Assembly (NCBI GenBank): GCA_035316325.1
Contig: DATHJB010000232.1
Span: forward strand, 1-34,120
Source: Acidimicrobiales bacterium
GTDB taxonomy: Bacteria > Actinomycetota > Acidimicrobiia > Acidimicrobiales > VFJN01
Direction: 5' to 3'
DNA: 34,120 bases
The translations under genes and the position numbers were made by a program. Positions 1 through 6,221 of the stretch are shown one piece after another. Under the pieces are notes generated by a model, which saw only the letters and a list, made by a program, of their open reading frames with translations, had not been told where the DNA came from and ran no database searches. The first letter of the stretch is position 1. The number at the start of each line of letters is the position of its first letter.

Positions 1-149
1 CCACATCGAGCACCCCTCATCCCCCAGCACCCTGTGCTCCACCAGCACCCTGGTCAGGGCGCTGCGACCCCCGCGAACCCACCCCAGAATTGCTGCCGGC
101 CGGAGACCACATCCACCAGGAGGCCGGGTTCCTCGACTGCCCTCCCCAA

Positions 150-165
150 CGTTCCACGTGGAACA
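150..165. promoter_or_regulatory. parS site 1 (ParB binding site)
   Basis: A perfect 14-bp palindrome, GTTCCACGTGGAAC, occupies 151-164. It matches the known ParB/Spo0J recognition pattern (consensus close to TGTTTCACGTGAAACA). The outer bases are C and A, so the 16-mer is not fully symmetric. Its position close to the origin fits the normal placement of parS. Confidence 0.85.
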
Positions 166-509
166 CCACAAGGCCCTGACCACCGGCGCTCTGGTCGGGG
201 CATGGCGACCCCGCCACCGACCCTGGGCTGCTACCAGTTCGAGCCCGTCGTCCACCAGCTGTTGCCGCGACTGCCCTCCCGGACGTTCGACGTAGAAGCC
301 AGGAGTTCCTGGCCTTAAGGCAATGCCCCTTAGTCCGGCATCGGCGGCCGACGACCAGCCCGACGGCGGGGGGTCCCCGCAGCGCAGCACCGGAGAACGA
401 GACAAGGCGGACCTGTCCGACGCACGTGCTTGGAACATCCCAGATCCGTGGTCAGAGGGCCCGGCCCTCCGAGCTGGTGCCCGAATTGGACGTCGCCGCG
501 GCTTCATCG

Positions 510-525
510 TGTTCCACGTGGAACA
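510..525. promoter_or_regulatory. parS site 2 (perfect 16-bp palindrome)
   Basis: TGTTCCACGTGGAACA is symmetric over all 16 bases, making this the best of the three ParB sites. It is followed, after 9 bases, by a 17-bp element that also accompanies site 3. Confidence 0.9.
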
Positions 526-550
526 TGCGAATGTCCTGGTCAGCAGGCTG
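511..550 (+). repeat. extended parS module, copy A
   Basis: The parS core (511-524) is followed by a 9-base spacer and then TCCTGGTCAGCAGGCTG (534-550). The module recurs in inverted orientation at 1428-1467 with the same spacer length. The 17-bp element is identical at 16 of 17 bases between copies, and the whole 40-bp module at about 35 of 40. Conservation well beyond the 16-bp ParB footprint suggests either a duplication or a second binding determinant next to parS. Confidence 0.75.
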
Positions 551-1044
551 CCCACCTTCGATCGAGGCCCTGATCTGGACATTCGCCAAGGCTCCGGGAT
601 GGGAGCTGCCCGGCCCCCAGCCGGAACCAGGCAGCTCCACAAGCCGCCACCCAGCCAGGACTCTGCTGGGTCTGAGCTCGCCCGCAAGTAGGCGCCAGCC
701 CGGGCCACCGACCGGCCTCGTCTCCAGACCCCGAGCCCCTTGAAGTCGGGTACCTCCGAACCAAGCCAGGGCAGTCGCTACACATGACCCCACCGACGGG
801 TCAGGCCACGGCGACTCGTCCGGTCGCCCCCGACCACGCCAACCCCTTTCGCCAGAAGCGAGGTGGGTTGATCCACGGTGATGACTCAGGCCTGGCCGGC
901 GTGCCCGCGAACACAGCAGGTCCCCTACTCCTCCAAGCTGAACAAGCCTACGGGCCACAACGACCCGGTCGCACCTCCGGCAGGCCCGATCAGCGCGCCT
1001 GGCCGCGGCGACCTCACTGGAGCCCACTGAACTGATTCGAACCG

Positions 1045-1059
1045 CTGGCCAGTGGCCAG
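1045..1059. repeat. perfect 7-1-7 palindrome
   Basis: CTGGCCA-G-TGGCCAG is a perfect inverted repeat with a single central base, the geometry of a dimeric regulator site. It lies in the non-coding parS region with no adjacent gene start. Function unknown. Confidence 0.45.
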
Positions 1060-1337
1060 GAGGGGGGACCTGACCAGCTCGAGTCAACCACTACCCCAGC
1101 CACGCCGAGCAGTCCTGCAGGACCACGACCCGGCGCTCCTCGGACAGGCAGCCCTTCCGTAACCGACCCAGGGTCTCCGAGCCCACCCCGGCCTCCGATT
1201 CCCGCACCCCGCCGCTCTATCAGGCGACGACTGCCTTCCGGCCAACCGGCCAGACGGCTGACCGCCATCCCCCGCGCGCAGCCTCCCAGTCGGACCCAGC
1301 TATCAGCGGCCTTCGACCTCTATACGACGACAGCAGA

Positions 1338-1365
1338 AGAGCCGGCCCGAAAGAGCACCGGCTCT
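1338..1365. repeat. 8-bp inverted repeat (hairpin)
   Basis: AGAGCCGG (1338-1345) and CCGGCTCT (1358-1365) pair perfectly across a 12-base loop. No T-run follows on either strand, so a Rho-independent terminator is unlikely. It lies about 90 bp from parS site 3. Confidence 0.4.
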
Positions 1366-1427
1366 GACCTGGACGGGGCTGACAGAACTCTCTCACCGGG
1401 CCGTTCCAACACCCTGTTGAGCACGTC

Positions 1428-1467
1428 CAGCCCGCTGACCAGGAGTTTCACACGTTCCACGTGGAAC
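1428..1467 (-). repeat. extended parS module, copy B (inverted)
   Basis: Read on the minus strand: GTTCCACGTGGAAC (1467-1454), a 9-base spacer, then TCCTGGTCAGCGGGCTG (1444-1428). It is the inverted counterpart of 511-550, differing by one base in the 17-bp element. Confidence 0.75.
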
Positions 1468-1468
1468 A
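1453..1468. promoter_or_regulatory. parS site 3 (ParB binding site)
   Basis: A perfect 14-bp palindrome GTTCCACGTGGAAC occupies 1454-1467, with outer bases C and A. It is the third identical ParB core within 1.3 kb and about 6.3 kb from the dnaA-dnaN origin segment, a usual distance for origin-proximal parS clusters. Confidence 0.85.
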
Positions 1469-2063
1469 AACAGGCGGACAGGTGCGGTTCATGGCAGTGC
1501 CCAGCCATCTCCGCTGAGGCCTCGTGGTGCCGGCAGGAGGCCCGCGAACTGGCTATTCGTCCGGCGGCCTTGGACGGAAGGCGCGACACCCGGATGTGAC
1601 GGGCAGGACTATCGCGAGCCTGGCCGGGGGCACGCGGTTCCTGCCAAGAGCGGGCCACGCCAGGAGGGGCTGCGTGGTGAGGAGCCCGGCAGGTCCGATC
1701 CGGTTGGGCACCTCGGGCCCCATGGTGCGTCTCCTCGGTAGGACGAAAGCCTGACGCTCACACGGTGCCGAGCACCTTCCTCCGGTAGCACCCGTCGCTT
1801 CACCATCCGGCCGACAGGGCCGCGTGGCCTCAGAGCACCGCGTGGCTGCCGGGCCCTGGCTGTCGGCCTCGTTTGGACGCCCGTGGCTCGTTAGCTGGAG
1901 AGCTGGCCCGTTCAGTTGGGCGAGCGAGTCCTCTCGGGGGTTGCGGTGCAGTTGGCAGGGCACTTATCGGCGGAGCAAGGGGACGCAGGGTCATGCCCTG
2001 GGACCGAGGCCTCGACCGTGCCCCGATCGCAGCGGTTCCCCTGCTTCGTGAGTTCGGGGCAGG

Positions 2064-2081
2064 CCAGGGCCAGGGCCAGGG
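2064..2081. repeat. short CCAGGG tandem repeat
   Basis: Three head-to-tail copies of the hexamer CCAGGG stand in otherwise featureless non-coding sequence about 210 bp beyond the 3' end of rsmG. Probably simple-sequence slippage. Confidence 0.5.
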
Positions 2082-2292
2082 CGTCCGTCGGGCAGCCCTG
2101 ACGGTGCCGATGGCGGCCAGGGCGCTCGGCTTGTCCGGGCTCGAGCCTCTGTCGCTGAGGCTCGGGGCGGGCCATCAGGACCGTGCTGTGGGCGGGTCCG
2201 ACTGGGTGCGTCGCTCCTGGTCGGGCCTCATGGCGGGGCGCCAACGAACGCACTCGGCCACTGAGCTGGTGACGGCGGGCCTCCGCTGGCAG

Positions 2293-2913
2293 TTAGAAGA
2301 GGGGGCGCTTCGTGGGGATGCCGACGCGGCGGGGGTAGCGAGCGGGGCAGAGGGACACCTGGAGGAGCGACTGGTAGTGGAAGTCGGTGGACCAGCGCTC
2401 GGTGGGGGACAGGCCCAAGGGGGCCAAGCCGTCCTCGGGCCAGCGGGCCGTGTCGTCCGGGGGTTCGCTGACGAGGACGTGGCCGCCGACTCGGAGCAGG
2501 GGAGCAGCGCACTCGGCCGTGACGGCTGGGGCCCCGAAGCCACGGGCGACCACGACGTCGAACGACGAGCGGAGCTCCGGGCGGCGGCCGGCTTCCTCGG
2601 CCCGCACGGCAACCACGGTGCAGCGGTCGATCAGGCCCAGCGACTCGACGGCATCGACCAGGAAGCCCGCTCGGGTGGCGCTCCCCTCGATGAGCACGGC
2701 CCGAGCCTCGGGCCACGCCACAGCCAGCACCAGGCCCGGCAACCCGCCGCCGCTGCCCAGGTCGGCGAACGATGACGGCGCCGGGACCGGGCCCTCGGCG
2801 AAGCCCGAGGCGTGGGCGATCGCCCGTGGCAGCGGCCCGGCACCGATCCAGCCCCGGCGCTGGGCGTCGAGCAGCACGGTCTCGAGGGTCGTCGTCTCCG
2901 GCATCGCCCGCAT
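2293..2913 (-). CDS. rsmG: 16S rRNA (guanine-N7) methyltransferase RsmG
   Basis: RsmG (GidB) uses S-adenosylmethionine to methylate N7 of the 16S rRNA guanine equivalent to E. coli G527; losing it is known to give low-level streptomycin resistance. The 206-residue product has the SAM-binding glycine loop ADLGSGGGLPG near residues 49-59, a SFDVVVARG motif near 117 and the family's basic C-terminal tail, here RYPRRVGIPTKRPLF. Length is normal. The start is ATG at 2913; an in-frame ATG at 2904 is an alternative. It lies downstream of jag on the same strand, but a strong terminator separates them, so it needs its own promoter or read-through. Downstream is non-coding parS DNA instead of the usual parA. 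Confidence 0.93.
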   Translation of the reverse strand: MRAMPETTTLETVLLDAQRRGWIGAGPLPRAIAHASGFAEGPVPAPSSFADLGSGGGLPGLVLAVAWPEARAVLIEGSATRAGFLVDAVESLGLIDRCTVVAVRAEEAGRRPELRSSFDVVVARGFGAPAVTAECAAPLLRVGGHVLVSEPPDDTARWPEDGLAPLGLSPTERWSTDFHYQSLLQVSLCPARYPRRVGIPTKRPLF

Positions 2914-2920
2914 GCTCGCA

Positions 2921-2963
2921 CGAAAAACAAAGAGAGGGTGCGCCCTGCGAGACGCACCCTCTC
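2921..2963 (-). terminator. Rho-independent terminator after jag
   Basis: Read leftward, GAGAGGGTGCG (2963-2953) and CGCACCCTCTC (2942-2932) form a perfect 11-bp stem with a 10-base loop. A U-rich tract follows at once in the transcript (TTTGTTTTTCG). It ends the rpmH-rnpA-yidD-yidC-jag transcript just before the rsmG start. Such a clean intrinsic terminator is uncommon in DNA this GC-rich. Confidence 0.88.
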
Positions 2964-2977
2964 CGAATGAAGAAGAA

Positions 2978-3985
2978 CTAGACCGGCTGGATGATCACCC
3001 GGCGAGAGGGGTCTTCCCCCTCCGAGCGGGTGCTGATCCCCTCGATCTCGTTGGCCGTATCGTGCACGACCTTCCGGTCACCGGCGAGCATCGGGTCGAG
3101 CGCCTTGGCACGGCCGCTCTCCAGCACCTCGTCGGCGATCCGCTGGGTGAAGCGCTCGAGCGCCTCGCGGCGACGCAGCCGGTAGCCGGCGATGTCGATC
3201 CGCACCCGGGCGTGCGACTCGCCGACGAAGCGGCGCTGCACCATGCTCCGGATGAGCTCCTGCACCGCCTGGAGCGTCTGGCCCTTCGGTCCCACGAGGA
3301 GGCCGAGCTCCTCGCCCGACACGTCGGCCTCGAGGGTGGCCACGTCGTCGTCCACGACCGCGACCGACACCTCGGCCTCCGGACGACCGAACGCCGTCAC
3401 CAAGCCGCCGAGGAACTCCTCCACGGCGGCTCGCTGAGCCTCGACGTCGAGTGAAGATCGCCCGACTCCCTCGTCTCCGTCACGATCCTCTGTGGACACA
3501 ACTGCTCCCGTTCTGCTCGCTCCACCGCCTCGACCGCCGCGGCGGCGCCGACGCTTCTGTGCATCCGAGGTACCGCCATCCTCGTCCGCCGACCCCTCCG
3601 TCGACGCAGTGCTCGGTTCCACAGCCGCGTCCGACGACGTGCTCCGTCCTCCACCGTCAGCACGACGGCTCCCGTTCGACGCCTCGCGCCGGCCGTTCGA
3701 CTTGGTTCCGCTCTCACCTCGTCGACCACCGCCGGTCCCTCGGCCCTGACCCGGACGGCCTTCGCCAGTGCGACGACGTCGTTCCCGGCGCTCGGCCTTC
3801 GGACGGGGGGCGACGGGGCGAACACGCGCGCGTATGCGCGTCTCACCGCGCAGGCGGCCGAACAGGCCCCGCTGCGCCTCCTCGAGCACCTCGAACTCGG
3901 CCTCCTGCTCGTCGACTCCGAGCTGGTCGAGGGCGGAATCCAGCGCTTCGGCGACGGTCTTGCCCGTCGTCTCGACCCATTCCAC
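2978..3985 (-). CDS. jag: KhpB/Jag family RNA-binding protein
   Basis: A cytoplasmic RNA-binding protein of the KhpB/Jag (SpoIIIJ-associated) family, 335 residues. Three parts are visible. The N-terminal Jag-N region (about 1-50, starting MEWVETTGKTVAEAL) comes first. A long low-complexity linker rich in Arg, Gly and Ser follows (about 60-180). At the C-terminus are a KH domain with the GPKGQTLQAVQ loop (near 232-242) and an R3H domain (near 290-335) ending TRSEGEDPSRRVIIQPV. The linker makes it longer than many family members. The start is GTG, six bases after the yidC stop, with AGGAAG upstream inside the yidC end. The family is linked to translation control and division in Gram-positives; the target RNA here is unknown. 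Confidence 0.93.
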   Translation of the reverse strand: MEWVETTGKTVAEALDSALDQLGVDEQEAEFEVLEEAQRGLFGRLRGETRIRARVRPVAPRPKAERRERRRRTGEGRPGQGRGTGGGRRGESGTKSNGRREASNGSRRADGGGRSTSSDAAVEPSTASTEGSADEDGGTSDAQKRRRRRGGRGGGASRTGAVVSTEDRDGDEGVGRSSLDVEAQRAAVEEFLGGLVTAFGRPEAEVSVAVVDDDVATLEADVSGEELGLLVGPKGQTLQAVQELIRSMVQRRFVGESHARVRIDIAGYRLRRREALERFTQRIADEVLESGRAKALDPMLAGDRKVVHDTANEIEGISTRSEGEDPSRRVIIQPV

Positions 3986-3991
3986 GAACGA

Positions 3992-5062
3992 TCACTTCCT
4001 CTTCCTCTTCTTGCGCGACCGGGGTTGTGGCGAGCCGCTGCGAGCGGCGCCCGACGTCGTGGTCTGCGCTTTGGATCCGGTGGAGTCCTTGTCGGATGCG
4101 GTCGACCGTGCACCGTTGGACGACGAGCTCGCGACTCCCGACTTGGCTTCCTTGGCAGCGCCTCGTTGCCCGCCGGCGCCCTTGGCACGGGCGGCACCGT
4201 TCGAGGCGCCTTGCTTCTTCCGCTCGGCGCGAGCCTCGGCCATGGCCTTCTGGGCCTGCACGCCGGCGGAGTCCTCACCACCGTAGAGGGTCTGGGTGAT
4301 GTAGTACTGCTGGGCCACTCGCCAGCTGGTCGACACGAGGAAGTAGATCCCCACCGCGGCCGGGCTGACGAAGGCGAAGAAGATCTGGAACGCCGGGCCG
4401 ATCCGCATCATCATCTTCTGCTGATCGGTGACCTCGGTGTGCTTGTTCCGGCCCATGATCTGCCGCTGCTGGTACCACGCCAGCACGGCGATCACGGCCA
4501 GGGCCAGCAGGTACGGCAGGGCGGTGAGGAAGCCCTCCTGCAGGGCCTGGCTGGGGGAGATGGCCAGGTCGACCCCGAAGCTCGACATGTGGGTCTTGCC
4601 CAGCAGCGAGTTGTAGAGATCCGACGAGTGGTTGAGGTACTTGGGGTCGAACCCGCGGTTGATGTCGGGGTCCATCCCGTGGCCCACCAGCACGTCCTGG
4701 AAGCCGCCCCAGCGGGCCTGGTTGGTGAGGCCGCGCACGACCCAGTAGAGGATCGAGAACACCGGCATCTGGATCAACATCGGCAGGCAACCGCCCACCG
4801 GGTTGATCTCGTTCTCCCGGTAGAAGCTCATCATCTCTTCGTTGAGCTTCTGCCGGTCGTCCTTGTACTGCGCCTGCAGCTTGCGGATCTGCGGCTGGAG
4901 GCGCTGCATCTCGATCATCGAGCGGGTGCTCTTCAGCGTCAGCGGGGTCGTGATGACCATCGCAACGCAGGTGAGCAGGGCGATCGCGATCGCGTAGTTC
5001 GGCACCACCGAGTAGATGGCGCTCAGCAGCGACGAGATCAGCTCGAACAGGCTGTCCAACAT
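3992..5062 (-). CDS. yidC: membrane protein insertase YidC
   Basis: YidC/Oxa1/Alb3-family insertase that inserts and folds inner-membrane proteins, alone or with SecYEG. The 356-residue product has the Gram-positive-like layout: a first hydrophobic segment (about 15-37, AIAIALLTCVAMVITTPLTL), a cytoplasmic coiled-coil hairpin (about 48-90), and further membrane segments near 92-112, 183-200 and 222-245. There is no large periplasmic domain. The catalytic-groove arginine fits the KSTRSM stretch. After residue 265 comes a long hydrophilic Ala/Lys/Ser/Thr tail ending KKRKRK, probably ribosome-facing. Its ATG directly abuts the yidD stop, with no base between, so translational coupling is likely. 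Confidence 0.95.
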   Translation of the reverse strand: MLDSLFELISSLLSAIYSVVPNYAIAIALLTCVAMVITTPLTLKSTRSMIEMQRLQPQIRKLQAQYKDDRQKLNEEMMSFYRENEINPVGGCLPMLIQMPVFSILYWVVRGLTNQARWGGFQDVLVGHGMDPDINRGFDPKYLNHSSDLYNSLLGKTHMSSFGVDLAISPSQALQEGFLTALPYLLALAVIAVLAWYQQRQIMGRNKHTEVTDQQKMMMRIGPAFQIFFAFVSPAAVGIYFLVSTSWRVAQQYYITQTLYGGEDSAGVQAQKAMAEARAERKKQGASNGAARAKGAGGQRGAAKEAKSGVASSSSNGARSTASDKDSTGSKAQTTTSGAARSGSPQPRSRKKRKRK

Positions 5063-5293
5063 TTACTGGTGCTTTCCTTGTGGAACGGGGTCCCAGCCAT
5101 GGCCACCCCAGGGATGGCAGCGGGACAGACGTCGGACCGTCAGCCAACCACCGCGGACGGCGCCATGTCGGGCGAGGGCTTCCAACGCGTAGCTGGAGCA
5201 GGTCGGGTCATAGCGGCATGGCGACGGGCGACGGGCGGTGACGGCCTGGTAGCCACGCACGAGGCGGGTCAGCCCCCATGCCGCCGGGCTCAT
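5063..5293 (-). CDS. yidD: membrane protein insertion efficiency factor YidD
   Basis: YidD is a small membrane-associated helper of YidC. The 76-residue product carries the family core: RLVRGYQAVTARRPSPCRYDPTCSSYALEALARHG is recognisable in part (Cys at 26 and 32, Tyr-Ala after), then a third Cys in SRCHPWGGHGWDPVP near 59. Length is typical for the short form. The ATG at 5293 overlaps the rnpA stop in an ATGA. A longer open frame exists upstream in this phase, but it is only the rnpA shadow. No base separates its stop from the yidC ATG. Confidence 0.93.
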   Translation of the reverse strand: MSPAAWGLTRLVRGYQAVTARRPSPCRYDPTCSSYALEALARHGAVRGGWLTVRRLSRCHPWGGHGWDPVPQGKHQ

Positions 5294-5646
5294 CGTGCCG
5301 ACGTCCCCGCCGGTGGCCCCGAGCTCTCGGCACAGGCCGATGCGACGAGCTCGGCCAGGCGGTCGTAGTCGACGTCGACGACGTCGGGACGGGTCGTCAC
5401 CAGGTAGGTGCCCGGTCTGAGCCCGTCGGGGGAGGCGTCGAGGTGCTGCATGACCGCACGCAGGCGGCGCCGCGTGCGGTTGCGGATGACGGCGTTGCCG
5501 ACCTTGCGGGAGACGCCGTAGGCGACGCGCGTCGACGACTCGGGGCCCGCGGGAAGGAACGTGACCGTCACGGGCCCGCGACGGGCTCGCCGTCCGCTCC
5601 AACGCAGTGCCTCGAAAGTTCCACGGTCACGCACCCGCCAGATCAT
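5290..5646 (-). CDS. rnpA: ribonuclease P protein component
   Basis: Protein subunit of RNase P, which removes the 5' leader of precursor tRNAs together with the catalytic RNA. The 118-residue product has the conserved RNR box as [18 protein letters not shown] (about 48-66), preceded by RVAYGVSRK, and an N-terminal [10 protein letters not shown]. Length is normal. The start chosen is ATG at 5646, which overlaps the rpmH stop codon in an ATGA. The open frame continues far upstream but has no family similarity there. At its 3' end the TGA overlaps the yidD ATG, so rpmH, rnpA and yidD form one translationally coupled chain. Confidence 0.95.
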   Translation of the reverse strand: MIWRVRDRGTFEALRWSGRRARRGPVTVTFLPAGPESSTRVAYGVSRKVGNAVIRNRTRRRLRAVMQHLDASPDGLRPGTYLVTTRPDVVDVDYDRLAELVASACAESSGPPAGTSAR

Positions 5647-5777
5647 GCCGACAGGCGGGCACGACCTCTCTGCCGGCGCGCCCGCACGACCGCGCGACCA
5701 GCGCGCGTCCGCATGCGGAGCCGGAATCCGTGACGTCGCGCTCGACGACGGTTGTTGGGTTGGAACGTGCGCTTCAC
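5643..5777 (-). CDS. rpmH: 50S ribosomal protein L34
   Basis: Large-subunit ribosomal protein L34, 44 residues: it starts (M)[17 protein letters not shown] and ends [11 protein letters not shown], unmistakable for the family (the usual [21 protein letters not shown] core). It starts with GTG and is short, so simple ORF calling misses it. AGGAGG lies six bases upstream of the GTG, an excellent ribosome binding site. It is the first gene of the leftward block. Its TGA overlaps the rnpA ATG (ATGA), the tight rpmH-rnpA coupling typical of bacteria. Confidence 0.97.
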   Translation of the reverse strand: MKRTFQPNNRRRARRHGFRLRMRTRAGRAVVRARRQRGRARLSA

Positions 5778-5910
5778 CTGTTGCCTCCTGGAGCACGCGG
5801 GCCACCTCACCTAGCTGCGAAGCCGACAAGGGCCGCGGCGGGGGAACACCGAACTTGCTACAACTCGTCACGACGCGCTGCGAACGACACCGCGCGCCGG
5901 TGCCGCGGCC

Positions 5911-5940
5911 ACGGTAGAGGCACGCCCCGTGCAGCAGCAA
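5911..5940 (-). promoter_or_regulatory. candidate rpmH promoter
   Basis: On the minus strand TTGCTG (5940-5935) and TACCGT (5916-5911) are separated by 18 bases, a plausible vegetative -35/-10 pair. Transcription would start near 5904 and give a leader of about 125 bases before the rpmH GTG. Based on motif only. Confidence 0.4.
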
Positions 5941-5955
5941 TTTCGGACGGGGACG

Positions 5956-6194
5956 ATCCACAATAGCGACCACGCTCCGCATCCCCAGGCTGTGGACAGA
6001 CATTGCACCCGCCCGAGACCCCAGTGGTAAGTTGGCCGCTCCCCGCCGCCAGCGACGGGTCTGTGATCGGCGGCGGAACTGCCGATTCTCCTTACCGAAC
6101 CGGCTCAGCCTGGACCTATCCCTACGAGTCGGCCTCAGCAAGGGTCAACCACTTGTCCACCTATCCACATTGTGTGGACAGTTCTGTGGAAACA
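5956..6194. promoter_or_regulatory. dnaA leader with DnaA-box cluster
   Basis: This is the main content of the 444-base gap between rpmH and dnaA. One box-like site, TGTGGACAG, lies at 5991-5999. Four more lie within about 40 bp: TTGTCCACC (6153-6161), CTATCCACA (6161-6169), TGTGGACAG (6173-6181) and TGTGGAAAC (6185-6193). All differ by one or two bases from TTGTCCACA/TTATCCACA or the complement. Clustered boxes just before dnaA are known to mediate autoregulation and, in many bacteria, form part of the origin. A weak promoter candidate is TTGCAC (6003-6008) and TAAGTT (6028-6033) with a long 19-base spacer. Confidence 0.75.
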
Positions 6195-6221
6195 GCGGGG
6201 TCAAAGGAGAATCGACGCACC

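Larger units (their letters stand above)
1..2292. other. gene-poor parS-bearing region left of rsmG
   Basis: No reading frame here has a recognisable domain, a convincing ribosome binding site or a protein-like composition. The open frames on both strands are Arg/Pro/Gly/Ser-rich and overlap one another, as expected of non-coding GC-rich DNA. What can be seen are three exact GTTCCACGTGGAAC sites, four CTGGTCAG/CTGACCAG octamers, a perfect palindrome at 1045-1059, an 8-bp hairpin at 1338-1365 and a short CCAGGG tandem repeat near 2064. In most Actinomycetota parA and parB follow rsmG directly; here they are absent from at least 2.3 kb. The likely role is a centromere-like partition region, which is inference. 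A rapidly diverging or decayed gene cannot be excluded without a database search. Confidence 0.7.

Noticed and set aside
422-437. Degenerate fourth parS (CACGTG-CTT-GGAACA)
   Set aside because: The half-site is displaced by three bases and the left arm does not match, so ParB binding is unlikely.
1025-1050. T-loop-like GGTTCGAATC on the minus strand
   Set aside because: The flanking bases do not form a T stem and no acceptor or anticodon arm can be built.
452-1087. 211-codon open frame on the minus strand in the parS region, with a FHVEH peptide near its end
   Set aside because: Arg/Gly-rich composition with no domain or ribosome binding site; FHVE is simply the translation of the parS palindrome, and frames on the other strand are equally open.
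1873-2775. 300-codon plus-strand open frame
   Set aside because: It runs antisense through most of rsmG, has no recognisable domain, and is the usual GC-rich shadow of a real gene.
6003-6221. 73-codon N-terminal extension of DnaA
   Set aside because: This stretch reads through the DnaA-box cluster and lacks family similarity; the GTG at 6222 has a ribosome binding site and gives a normal DnaA.
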